A stretch of DNA of 64,000 nt from Marivirga lumbricoides. Lineage in GTDB: Bacteria > Bacteroidota > Bacteroidia > Cytophagales > Cyclobacteriaceae. Location of the stretch: positions 124,001 to 188,000 of the forward strand of contig NZ_BMEC01000011.1 of NCBI RefSeq assembly GCF_014636295.1, written 5' to 3'. The translations under genes and the position numbers were made by a program. Below the pieces are notes generated by a model. It was not told the origin of the DNA. It saw nothing but the letters and a program-made list of their open reading frames with translations, and did not search any database. Shown piece after piece: positions 28,977-37,069 of the stretch (the stretch's first letter is position 1; the number at the start of each line of letters is the position of its first letter).

Positions 28977-30785
28977 ATGAATCACATGAAAAATTTATTC
29001 TACGCAGCTATCCTTTTAGGATCACTAACCTTTTCGGGCTGTGCATTAAACAAAATGATGAAGGCGGCCGAGGATCAGGCTGTAACAGTTACACCAAACC
29101 CATTAGAATTACATGGCGATGAAGTTTCTTTTACAATTGATTACCAATTGCCTGCTAAAATGCTCAAAGAAGGTATCGTATATTCAGTAAAACCATATTA
29201 TGTATATGGAGATAATGAGATAAGCAATTTAGAACCTTATAACTTTGTTAAAGCTGATTTCCCAAATAGTGATACTGAGCCTGTAACAGCTTCAAAAGAA
29301 TATTCTTTTCCTTACGAAGAAGATATGACCACAAATGGTGAGTTATTATTACAAGGAACTGCCACGCTTGAGAAAAATGATAAATCTAAGTCTACTGAAA
29401 GAAAGCAATATGCTACTGGAATTATCACTACTTCACAAATGGTTACTCCTTCTTACTATGCTTCTTATGCAGATCATGGATATAACAATCAGGAAGAATT
29501 AGTTCCAACAAACGTTGCCTTCTATTTCCAACAAGGAAGATCACAATTGAGAACTTCAGAATTAAGAAGTGACCGTGGTCAAAAATTAAACGCTTTTATT
29601 GCTGACAAAAACGTAACAAGAACAGTAACTATTACTGGTACTCACTCTCCTGAAGGTCCTGAAAGAATCAACAAAAACCTTTCTCAGGAAAGAGCAAAAG
29701 CTATTGAAGATTACTACAGAAGACAAATGAGAAGATATGACTACAAAGGCATGTCAGATTCTATTGAATTTATTTTAAAGCCGGTAGTTGAAGATTGGTC
29801 ACTTTTCAAAAGTATGTTAGCTGAATATGATGGTATTACTGAAGCTCAGAAAAATGAGTATGTTCAAATTGTAAACGGTTCAGGTTCTTTCGAAGAAAAA
29901 GAAGACAGACTACACCAATTAGCTACTTACGATAAAGTTTTCAAAGATATTTACCCAGAGTTAAGAGCTGCTAAAACTGAAGCTTTAACTGTAAAAGAGA
30001 AAAAATCAGATGCTGAAATATCTGTTTTAGCTAAGCAAATCACTAAAGAGGAAGCTTCTGCTGACACTTTATCAATGGAAGAATTACTTTATGCTGCCAG
30101 CTTAACTCCATCTTTAGAAGAAAAAGCTGCTATCTATTTAGCTGCTACAAAGAAAAATGATGACAGCCCGGTAGCTCATAACAACTACGGTGCAGTTCAC
30201 TTAGAATTAGCCAAAAATGCGGAAGGTGCTGAAATGAATAACTTAGTTCAGCAAGCTATCACTCAATTTGAGATTTCTCTTAAGAAAGAAGAAACTGCTG
30301 AAGCTTATTCAAACTTAGCAGTAGCAAACGCAATGTTAGGTAACTATGAAAAAGCGTACGAAGCAGCTTCTAAAGCTAGTGAAATGCAATTAAGCTCTGA
30401 CAACGAAAGAGGTTTAATGGGGGTTAAAGGTTCTTTAGAAATTATGATGGGTGATTATGATGAAGCATCTACTTCATTAAACAACGCAACAGATTCTGAA
30501 GCTAACATGTACAACAAAGGCTTAGCTCTTCTTTTAAAAGGTGAGTATGCTAATGCTGCAAGTACTTTCGATGAATTAGCTGGTAAAACTTCTGGTGAAG
30601 GTATCCACGCTAACGCTCATTACTTAGCTGCAGTGGCTAATGCAAGATTAGGAAAAGATGCTGAAGTAATCAGCAACATTAAAGATGCAACTTCTGCTGA
30701 CGCTGATTTAAAATCTAAAGCGCTAAATGATCTTGAGTTTGCTAACTATCAGGCAAATGAAGAATTCAGAAATGCTTTAAAATAA
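28977..30785 (+). CDS. OmpA-like/TPR lipoprotein, probably abundant
   Basis: A 602-residue lipoprotein. The lipobox is FSGC with Cys22 as the lipidated residue (a start at Met4 would also work). No acidic pair follows the Cys, so it lacks the usual surface-export signal and probably faces the periplasm. Residues about 35-165 are beta-rich; about 175-275 resemble an OmpA-like peptidoglycan-binding domain (VAFYFQQGRSQLR, then a GTHSPEGPERINKNLSQERAKAIEDYY region); about 385-600 contain tetratricopeptide-like helical pairs. Codon choice is restricted (TTA for Leu, GCT for Ala, GAA for Glu, AGA for Arg), unlike neighbours, which suggests very high expression. A strong terminator follows at 30807. 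Confidence 0.82.
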   Translation: MNHMKNLFYAAILLGSLTFSGCALNKMMKAAEDQAVTVTPNPLELHGDEVSFTIDYQLPAKMLKEGIVYSVKPYYVYGDNEISNLEPYNFVKADFPNSDTEPVTASKEYSFPYEEDMTTNGELLLQGTATLEKNDKSKSTERKQYATGIITTSQMVTPSYYASYADHGYNNQEELVPTNVAFYFQQGRSQLRTSELRSDRGQKLNAFIADKNVTRTVTITGTHSPEGPERINKNLSQERAKAIEDYYRRQMRRYDYKGMSDSIEFILKPVVEDWSLFKSMLAEYDGITEAQKNEYVQIVNGSGSFEEKEDRLHQLATYDKVFKDIYPELRAAKTEALTVKEKKSDAEISVLAKQITKEEASADTLSMEELLYAASLTPSLEEKAAIYLAATKKNDDSPVAHNNYGAVHLELAKNAEGAEMNNLVQQAITQFEISLKKEETAEAYSNLAVANAMLGNYEKAYEAASKASEMQLSSDNERGLMGVKGSLEIMMGDYDEASTSLNNATDSEANMYNKGLALLLKGEYANAASTFDELAGKTSGEGIHANAHYLAAVANARLGKDAEVISNIKDATSADADLKSKALNDLEFANYQANEEFRNALK

Positions 30786-30806
30786 TTAAAAGTTAATCTA
30801 TTTTAG

Positions 30807-30837
30807 AAAGCGCTTCCATTGGGGGCGCTTTTTTTTA
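30807..30837 (+). terminator. Terminator of the lipoprotein gene
   Basis: Arms 30807-30817 and 30821-30831 pair (seven Watson-Crick pairs, two G-U pairs, two G-C pairs) around a 3-base loop, followed by a run of T to 30836. Confidence 0.85.
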
Positions 30838-30872
30838 TTTATAAGGAGTAGTAAGAAGTTGGTATTTGAAGT

Positions 30873-30903
30873 TTGAATAGCTATTTTTACGGTGTAAAAT
30901 TTG
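30873..30903 (+). promoter_or_regulatory. Candidate promoter of pdhB
   Basis: TTG at 30873-30875, 20-base spacer, and AAAATTTG at 30896-30903 (7 of 8 to TAnnTTTG). The box ends 7 bases before the ATG at 30911, so the message may have almost no leader. Confidence 0.4.
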
Positions 30904-30910
30904 TAAATAG

Positions 30911-31891
30911 ATGAGAGAAATTCAATTCAGAGAAGCCCTAAGAGAAGCGATGTCAGAAGAGATGCGCAGAGATAAGAACGTTTTCTTAATGGGTGAAGAA
31001 GTAGCAGAATATAATGGCGCTTACAAGGTGTCACAAGGTATGTTGGATGAGTTTGGTCCTGAAAGAGTGTTGGACACACCCATTGCTGAACTTGGCTTTG
31101 CAGGTATTGGTGTGGGTGCAGCCATGAATGGCATCCGACCTATTATAGAGTTCATGACATTCAACTTTTCATTAGTTGCTATAGATCAGGTAATAAATTC
31201 AGCTGCCAAAATGTTAAATATGTCAGGTGGCCAGTTTAACATTCCAATGGTTTTTAGAGGCCCAACAGGAAATGCTGGTCAGCTAGCCTCACAACATTCA
31301 CAAAATTTTGAAAACTGGTATGCTAACACTCCTGGTTTAAAAGTAGTAGTACCTTCCAATCCTTATGATGCTAAAGGTCTATTAAAGTCAGCCATCAGAG
31401 ACAACGACCCAGTAATTTTCATGGAGTCAGAATTAATGTATGGTGACAAAGGCGAGGTGCCTGAATCAGAATACCTGGAGCCAATTGGTAAAGCTAAAGT
31501 AGTTAAAGAAGGAACTGATGCTACAATAATTTCATTTGGTAAAATGATGAAAGTAGCTTTGGCTGCTGCGGAAGAAATGGAAAAAGACGGTCACTCAATT
31601 GAAGTAATTGATTTAAGAACTGTAAGACCTATAGATTACGCAACCTTATTCGAGTCAGTGAAAAAAACCAACAGATGTGTAATTGTAGAAGAAGCATGGC
31701 CTCTTTCTTCAATCGCAACTGATCTGGCTTTCAATATTCAGAAGAACATCTTTGATTTTCTTGATGCACCAATACTTAGGGTAAATAATTTTGACGTACC
31801 AGTATCATACGCTCCTACCCTTTTGGAAGCTGTATTACCAAATGCCGAGAAAACAATAAAAGCTTTACGAAGTGTGATGTATCTTGATTAA
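30911..31891 (+). CDS. pdhB: Pyruvate dehydrogenase E1 component, beta subunit
   Basis: A 326-residue subunit that forms the thiamine-diphosphate site with E1-alpha in the complex converting pyruvate to acetyl-CoA. The opening REALREAMSEEMRRDKNVFLMGEEVAEYNGAYKVSQ, the DTPIAELGFAGIGVGAA stretch and RGPTGNAGQLASQHSQ are standard E1-beta landmarks. The C-terminal transketolase domain starts near residue 195 (TDATIISFGKMM). E1-alpha is not adjacent; the E2 gene at 38262-39599 is 6 kb away on the other strand and belongs to a broader 2-oxoacid dehydrogenase class. A related branched-chain E1-beta is possible but the sequence favours PDH. Confidence 0.9.
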   Translation: MREIQFREALREAMSEEMRRDKNVFLMGEEVAEYNGAYKVSQGMLDEFGPERVLDTPIAELGFAGIGVGAAMNGIRPIIEFMTFNFSLVAIDQVINSAAKMLNMSGGQFNIPMVFRGPTGNAGQLASQHSQNFENWYANTPGLKVVVPSNPYDAKGLLKSAIRDNDPVIFMESELMYGDKGEVPESEYLEPIGKAKVVKEGTDATIISFGKMMKVALAAAEEMEKDGHSIEVIDLRTVRPIDYATLFESVKKTNRCVIVEEAWPLSSIATDLAFNIQKNIFDFLDAPILRVNNFDVPVSYAPTLLEAVLPNAEKTIKALRSVMYLD

Positions 31892-31950
31892 ATAAAACTA
31901 CTTAACACTCTTCACGAGTAGTTAATAATCAATGATTTACAAATTATTTG

Positions 31951-31979
31951 AGCCGATCTAAAAAGGATCGGCTTTTTTT
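31951..31979 (+). terminator. Terminator of pdhB
   Basis: Eight-base GC-containing stem (31951-31958 with 31966-31973), 7-base loop, then seven T. Confidence 0.87.
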
Positions 31980-32003
31980 ATGCAAAATATTTTTTTACCA
32001 GAA

Positions 32004-32029
32004 GCAACTTTTACAAATTCCTCAAGTCT
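32004..32029 (+). promoter_or_regulatory. Candidate ECF-sigma promoter of the sigma operon
   Basis: GCAAC at 32004-32008, 17-base spacer, GTCT at 32026-32029. ECF promoters typically carry an AAC-containing -35 and a GTC-type -10 box, so this may be autoregulation by the sigma factor encoded next. No housekeeping TAnnTTTG box is at a proper place. A similar pair lies before the pentapeptide gene (47521-47547). Confidence 0.4.
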
Positions 32030-32051
32030 TTTGAGCAGATAATAAAAGAAA

Positions 32052-32603
32052 TTGGAAACAACTACTACTATAGAGATTCATCAAGACCTGATAGAGAGCT
32101 GCAAAGCTGGTAGTCAGCAGGCATTTGGGAAACTCTACCATTTATATGCAAAAGCGATGTACAATGTTGCTCTGCGTATTATCAAGGTAGAGGAAGAGGC
32201 CCAGGATATTCTACAGGAATCTTTTGTTAAAGCTTTTAACAAGATTAACCAGTACGAATACCAGGCAAATTTTGGGGCCTGGCTTAAAAGAATTGTAATA
32301 AACCAGGCACTGGATAATATCAGGAAGAAAAAAGATATTATCTCAAAAGATATTGAAGGAATGGAAATTGCGGAACAGGAAGAAGTGGATTGGCAGGAGG
32401 TAGATTTTACTATTGAAAGAGTAAAAAAAGCCATTATGGCTTTACCTGATGGCTTTAGAGTGGTGGCTAGTATGTACCTGTTCGAAGGTTTTGAGCACAA
32501 GGAAATAGCTCAAATCCTGGGAGTTACAGAGAGTACCTCAAAATCACAATTTCACCGGGCAAAAATAAAATTAAAAGAAATTCTTAAGACATATGAAAAC
32601 TGA
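32052..32603 (+). CDS. ECF-type RNA polymerase sigma factor
   Basis: A 183-residue sigma-70 family factor with region 2 (about 10-80, including YNVALRIIKVEEEAQDILQESFVKAF and the promoter-melting AWLKRIVINQALDNIRKKK) and region 4 (about 125-180, with the helix-turn-helix FEHKEIAQILGVTESTSKSQFHRAK). Regions 1 and 3 are absent, as in ECF factors. The start is TTG at 32052: a stop codon lies in frame at 32040-32042 and no ATG precedes region 2. The 3' end overlaps the next gene by 11 bases, and that gene overlaps the third by 17, making a sigma / anti-sigma-like / effector operon. Confidence 0.92.
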   Translation: METTTTIEIHQDLIESCKAGSQQAFGKLYHLYAKAMYNVALRIIKVEEEAQDILQESFVKAFNKINQYEYQANFGAWLKRIVINQALDNIRKKKDIISKDIEGMEIAEQEEVDWQEVDFTIERVKKAIMALPDGFRVVASMYLFEGFEHKEIAQILGVTESTSKSQFHRAKIKLKEILKTYEN

Positions 32604-33156
32604 AAGAGATAAGCTGGAAGAATTTATTGGTAATAATAGAAATGCTTTTGAAGAAGAATTCGATAGCAGTAAAGGCTGGGAAGCGATAGAAAAACAAATC
32701 ACCCCTTCTTTAAAGGATAAAAAGAGCACTCGAAAGATAAATTGGTATGCAGCTGCATCCATAGCATTGCTTTTAACAGTAAGTTGGTTAATTGTGGATA
32801 GAATATCCCTCAACGACAGAGTGAATGAATTAGAGAGCCTTACAGTTGACGGGAGAAGCTATAAAGAGATAGAAAGCTACTACACCCAAACAATTAATAC
32901 CAAGTCACAATTGGTAAAAGAAAAAGCGAGTCAGATAGATTATCCGATTGAACAGGACCTTGATGAACTACAAAGGAACTATGAAGCCCTAAAGCTACAG
33001 CTCAAAGATGGTGTAGCTCATCAAAAAATAGTAGATGCAATGATTTTCAATTTAAGAACGCAGATTGAGGTGCTTAATGCACAATTAGAAATACTTGAAG
33101 AAGTGAAAAATTATACACAAATGCAAAACGAACAACAAAATGAAAAAGAAATATAA
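32593..33156 (+). CDS. Single-pass membrane protein, probable anti-sigma factor
   Basis: A 187-residue protein with a cytoplasmic N-terminus (1-48), one membrane helix (about 50-70, INWYAAASIALLLTVSWLIV) and a long periplasmic coiled-coil (about 72-180, rich in Gln, Leu, Glu). It does not show the zinc HxxxCxxC motif of ZAS anti-sigmas. The role is inferred from position: it overlaps the ECF sigma gene by 11 bases, and this order with a one-helix membrane protein is typical of anti-sigma genes. The N-terminal 48 residues would bind the sigma factor and the coiled coil would sense the periplasm. Confidence 0.72.
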   Translation: MKTERDKLEEFIGNNRNAFEEEFDSSKGWEAIEKQITPSLKDKKSTRKINWYAAASIALLLTVSWLIVDRISLNDRVNELESLTVDGRSYKEIESYYTQTINTKSQLVKEKASQIDYPIEQDLDELQRNYEALKLQLKDGVAHQKIVDAMIFNLRTQIEVLNAQLEILEEVKNYTQMQNEQQNEKEI

Positions 33157-34198
33157 TATCATCGTAATAATAGGTCTGTTGCTCATCAATTATACAGCCC
33201 TGGCACAGGAATCTACCGTTTTATTAGATAAATCATTTCCTGTAAATAAAAGTGCTTCTTTGGAACTTAACAATCAGTTTGGTAACATCACTGTAACCAC
33301 CTGGAATAAACCAGAATTCTATGTTAAAGCACAGTTAGTACTAACAGGTTTATCTGAAAAAGAAGCGCAAAAGATTAAAGAAAAAGTAAATGTAAGCTCT
33401 TCTCAAAACAGTGACCGTGTAAGCGTTGAGACATTGTTTAAAAAAGGAGGAATCAATATGAATGGGTCAGGGAAAAAGTTTGAAATTAACTATACTGTAA
33501 AAGTTCCCAACAATCATAAACTCGACATAAAAAACAGCTTCGGTAACTTCTCTATTCAGGATTACAATGGACCAGTAGAGCTAAATGTAGAATACGGTAA
33601 CATTTCTTTAGGTAATCTTAAAACACTTAAGCTTAAATTGGCTTTCGGTAATGGCAATATTCAATCTATAAAGGAAGGTAAATTAGATGTGGAATATGCA
33701 GATCAATTCAATATTAACAGTGTTATTAAACTTGATTTAGATAACTCCTTCTCCAAAGTAAGTATTGAATCAGCTGAACTTATTAAGCTGGACTCTAAAT
33801 ACGGAACGCTAAAGATTGGAACAGTAGATATATTAGAAGGAGATTCGGAGTTTTCAGGGATGAAAATCAAAAGGCTTAACAAGCGCTTGGAACTGGATGG
33901 GTCATATGTTAGTGGGAGTATGGAAATTGAGAGCATTGCCACTGATTTTGAGTTGATTGACCTTGAAATTGAATTCTCCAGCGTAGAGTTGAATTTTGAA
34001 CCTGGAGTTAAAATACCTTTTGAGGTTTCCACCAGCTTTGGAGACTTCAAATACCCTAATAGCAAGGTAAACCTGACTTCAAGAATAGAAAAAGACTTTG
34101 GTAAAGAGTTTAAAGGCACTTTAGGAGAAGGTAATACCAGTTCAGGTAAAGTAACAGTAGAAACTTCTTATGGAAATGCTACTTTCAAGGTAAACTAA
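33140..34198 (+). CDS. Exported DUF4097-type beta-repeat protein
   Basis: A 352-residue protein with a signal peptide (1-22, ending ALAQ) followed by a right-handed beta-repeat region of the DUF4097/adhesin-like kind. Repeats of the type NSFGNFSIQDYNGPVELNVEYGNISLGNL recur with alternating FGN/YGN turns at about 22-residue steps through the chain and near the end (SFGDFKYP, SYGNATFKV). It is the last gene of the sigma operon, overlapping the anti-sigma-like gene by 17 bases, and ends at a strong terminator. Probably periplasmic or outer-membrane-associated and regulated with the sigma factor; whether it sends the signal or responds to it is unknown. Confidence 0.82.
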   Translation: MKKKYNIIVIIGLLLINYTALAQESTVLLDKSFPVNKSASLELNNQFGNITVTTWNKPEFYVKAQLVLTGLSEKEAQKIKEKVNVSSSQNSDRVSVETLFKKGGINMNGSGKKFEINYTVKVPNNHKLDIKNSFGNFSIQDYNGPVELNVEYGNISLGNLKTLKLKLAFGNGNIQSIKEGKLDVEYADQFNINSVIKLDLDNSFSKVSIESAELIKLDSKYGTLKIGTVDILEGDSEFSGMKIKRLNKRLELDGSYVSGSMEIESIATDFELIDLEIEFSSVELNFEPGVKIPFEVSTSFGDFKYPNSKVNLTSRIEKDFGKEFKGTLGEGNTSSGKVTVETSYGNATFKVN

Positions 34199-34217
34199 GA
34201 GAACTACCTATAAGAAC

Positions 34218-34253
34218 AAAAGCCCTGAAGAATAGTTATTCTCCAGGGCTTTT
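34218..34253 (+). terminator. Terminator of the sigma operon
   Basis: Ten-base perfect outer stem (34218-34227 with 34244-34253), an inner 5-base stem (34229-34233 with 34238-34242) and a T run. It may also serve the convergent NSS gene because the A run on the left gives T on the minus strand. Confidence 0.85.
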
Positions 34254-34274
34254 GCTTTTGAGTGTTTGTTTCAA

Positions 34275-35663
34275 TCAGAATAAGTTAATATTAAAGAATA
34301 TTTTTAGCACACTTATGACAAATATAGTTCCTACTACAAGAGGAGAAATGTACCTCACCATAAATAAGATCACTTTCTCTGTAACAGAACCCTCTAACTG
34401 AGGATTTCCAAAATACAGTTCTTTCTGAAAACCTTTATCTCTCCACTTCCATGCGGCAAAAATGGCAATAAAGAAGCCGCCAAGTGGTAATGATAAATCA
34501 GAGAATACATTTTCAATCAAAGTGAAGAAGTCAATATCCTTACCTCCATAGAAAGTGAATTTAGTGAAGAACTCACTGGCTCCCTGAGAAAGCATAGTGG
34601 GTAAACCTATAATAAATATAATAAGGGCTACTCCATAAACAGTTTTCTTTCTATGAAATTTAAACTGATCTGTTACATAGGCCACAGGAACTTCCAGTAA
34701 GGAAACTGTAGAGGTTAAGGCAGCAAAGCAAAGTAAAAGAAAGAAAATAGCTCCTACAAAAGGACCTACACTACCCATTGATTCGAAAATACCTGGTAAT
34801 GCTACAAATACCAATCCAGGGCCTGCATTAGCTTCAATACTTGGCTGGCTAAATACCAGTGGAAAAATCATTAAACCAGCCAGGAAGGCAATAGAAATAT
34901 CAGCAATAGTAATCAGGGCAGCAGCACCTACGATGCTATCATTTTTACCAACATAAGAGCCATAAGTGATTAAGGCCCCCATACCTAAAGAAAGAGAGAA
35001 GAAAGCCTGAGCCAAAGCCGTATAGAAAGTATTTGCATTAATTTCACTAAAATCAGGAACCAAATAAAAAGCAAGGCCTTCGGAAGCACCATCAAGCGTT
35101 AAACCATAGCAAATAAGCCCCACAATCATTATTACTAAAAGAGGCATTAGTATTTTTGTCCATCTTTCGATTCCTTTTTGCACACCACCTGCCACAATTA
35201 GAGCAGTTAGTACCATGAAACCAATGGAAAAGAATAAGTTATCCCAAATATTGGACACAAAACCACCAAAATGATCACCGTAGTTTAAGCCCTTGCTTAG
35301 CAAACCTCCAAAACCTATTTCAAGAAAATAGCCAAAAGCCCATCCGGCAACCACATTGTAAAAGCTTAGAATCATTACACCGGAAAGCACGCCCATGATA
35401 CCAATAATGCCCCATTTTCTTCCTCCCAGTTTACGAAAAGCACCGTAAGGGTTTAAGCGAGTATTTCTTCCTATAGCTGTTTCTGCCAACATAATAGGTA
35501 AACATATCAAAAACGCACACGCAAGGTAAATTACCAAAAATGCCGCTCCACCATTCTCTCCTACCTCATATGGAAACTTCCAGATGTTACCTAAACCTAC
35601 AGCCGAGCCAGCTGCAGCTGCTATAAATCCTAATCGATTAGAAAATCCTCCTCTTGATGCCAT
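34275..35663 (-). CDS. Sodium-dependent transporter (NSS/SNF family)
   Basis: A 462-residue secondary transporter of the neurotransmitter:sodium symporter family, which moves amino acids or related small molecules with Na+. The first helix carries GFIAAAAGSAVGLGNIWKFPY, matching the sodium- and substrate-binding unwound helix of LeuT-type proteins, and helix 6 has FFSLSLGMGALITYGSY. About 11-12 membrane segments are seen. Length is normal for bacterial members. It is monocistronic, with a promoter at 35684-35713, converging on the sigma operon terminator. Confidence 0.92.
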   Translation of the reverse strand: MASRGGFSNRLGFIAAAAGSAVGLGNIWKFPYEVGENGGAAFLVIYLACAFLICLPIMLAETAIGRNTRLNPYGAFRKLGGRKWGIIGIMGVLSGVMILSFYNVVAGWAFGYFLEIGFGGLLSKGLNYGDHFGGFVSNIWDNLFFSIGFMVLTALIVAGGVQKGIERWTKILMPLLVIMIVGLICYGLTLDGASEGLAFYLVPDFSEINANTFYTALAQAFFSLSLGMGALITYGSYVGKNDSIVGAAALITIADISIAFLAGLMIFPLVFSQPSIEANAGPGLVFVALPGIFESMGSVGPFVGAIFFLLLCFAALTSTVSLLEVPVAYVTDQFKFHRKKTVYGVALIIFIIGLPTMLSQGASEFFTKFTFYGGKDIDFFTLIENVFSDLSLPLGGFFIAIFAAWKWRDKGFQKELYFGNPQLEGSVTEKVILFMVRYISPLVVGTIFVISVLKIFFNINLF

Positions 35664-35683
35664 GTATTAAAATTTTTAGGTCG

Positions 35684-35713
35684 TAAAGATATCAGATAAT
35701 TCTATTTTGGCAA
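35684..35713 (-). promoter_or_regulatory. Promoter of the NSS transporter gene
   Basis: Read on the minus strand: TTG (35713-35711), 19-base spacer, TATCTTTA (35691-35684), 7 of 8 to TAnnTTTG. Transcription would begin near 35677, about 14 bases before the start codon. Confidence 0.5.
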
Positions 35714-35780
35714 TAAAATAGAGGAATGGATATTATTAAAATATTACCAAAGGCTAATATTCCTTAAAGATTAGCAAAAA

Positions 35781-36821
35781 TTATGACATAAGCTGAGCTA
35801 TTTTCCTTGTCCCAGGAAATTCACTCATAATTGTTTTCATCAGTACCGTTAAAGGAATGGCTAATATCAAACCAGGCACACCCCATAGGAAGCCCCAGAA
35901 CATTAACATAATAAGCACTACAATAATGTTAATAGAAAATGATTTCCCCATCCAGATAGGTTCTAAAATAGAGCCAAATAGTACCTGAGCACCTGTAAAT
36001 AATAATAAAGCTGCAAGTACAGTTCCCGGAGCTTCCAGCTCAATAAAAGCAAATATTGTGGCTATGGCAGTAGCTATGATAGAGCCAACCATTTGTACAA
36101 AATTAATTACGAAAGCAAATAAACCCCAGAAAATAGGAAAACTTATATCTAACGACCAGGCTATTATACCAAATGCCAGCCCTGTAAGTAAACTTACCAA
36201 AATTTTAACTTTAAGAAACTCTGATATGCTTCTTTCAATTTTAACAAAAGTCTTTACAGATTGTGTTTTTCCATGGGAAAGCGTATATTTTACTATGTCA
36301 TTAAAATTCATGGAGCCTGCCAGCAGCAGTACCAGGAAGAACAGAGTCATCAAAATATTAACCAATGTATGCCTGGCCAATGTGAAGGTGAGTTGAAAGT
36401 TATTAATAAAAGCCTCACTCACTTTCTCACTTTTCAGCAACTCCTGGATAGTACTCTGGTCTTTTGAAGGTTGAATGCCTAACATATCAGAAAAAGGTGT
36501 GATAAGGTCGGCTACTTTATCATCAAATTTCTGAAAAATCTCTCCTTTTCCTGCCTGAATCTCCCTTCCGGATAGCTCAACCACTTTAAATACAGTGAAT
36601 AAGGTTAATGCTAAAATAAATATTACTGCTATTAATGACACAAAATGAGGCCATTTACGCTTTTTCATCCAGCGCATCATCGGTGTAAACAATAATGCTA
36701 TAAAAATAGCAAACATCAAGGGTATAAATATAAAAGATAAGACTTGCAGGATATAAAATACAACAGGAATCACCAAAATTAACAGCAACCTGTTGGTGGT
36801 AGCCAAATCATTTATTTTCAT
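35781..36821 (-). CDS. AI-2E family transporter (PerM/UPF0118)
   Basis: A 346-residue membrane protein with about eight hydrophobic segments. The C-terminal features FVINFVQMVGSIIATAIA and the WGFLWGVPGLILAIPLTVLMK block are hallmark parts of the family. Members have been linked to autoinducer-2 export, Na+/H+ or small-molecule efflux; the substrate here is open. It starts at an ATG at 36821, 248 bases from the divergent gene; the spacer holds a spaced direct repeat (36890-36936) that could regulate one or both. Confidence 0.9.
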   Translation of the reverse strand: MKINDLATTNRLLLILVIPVVFYILQVLSFIFIPLMFAIFIALLFTPMMRWMKKRKWPHFVSLIAVIFILALTLFTVFKVVELSGREIQAGKGEIFQKFDDKVADLITPFSDMLGIQPSKDQSTIQELLKSEKVSEAFINNFQLTFTLARHTLVNILMTLFFLVLLLAGSMNFNDIVKYTLSHGKTQSVKTFVKIERSISEFLKVKILVSLLTGLAFGIIAWSLDISFPIFWGLFAFVINFVQMVGSIIATAIATIFAFIELEAPGTVLAALLLFTGAQVLFGSILEPIWMGKSFSINIIVVLIMLMFWGFLWGVPGLILAIPLTVLMKTIMSEFPGTRKIAQLMS

Positions 36822-36889
36822 AGGGTATTATTTAAACTAGGAGGTTTTAACGCTAACACATTAAAAATGATACGCTGAAACTTCATTTA

Positions 36890-36936
36890 AGTGCGTGCAA
36901 TTAATACACATTTCAATTTTAGTGCGTAAAGTTAAT
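36890..36936. repeat. Spaced 16-base direct repeat (candidate tandem operator)
   Basis: AGTGCGTGCAATTAAT (36890-36905) and AGTGCGTAAAGTTAAT (36921-36936) agree at 13 of 16 positions and start 31 bases apart, close to three DNA helical turns. They lie in the divergent spacer of the AI-2E permease and the 37070 gene. Two half-sites on one face suit cooperative binding by a response regulator. No regulator is adjacent. Confidence 0.45.
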
Positions 36937-37069
36937 GAAACTCAAGGACTAATTACCGATTGCCTGTAGAAATAAATTACCTAAAAGGTTATCCTTTGAA
37001 ATAGCTAAAATCATGAAATATATCTCTCTGCTTCTGATAATTTTATGACTGATTGATTAATTTTATGCC

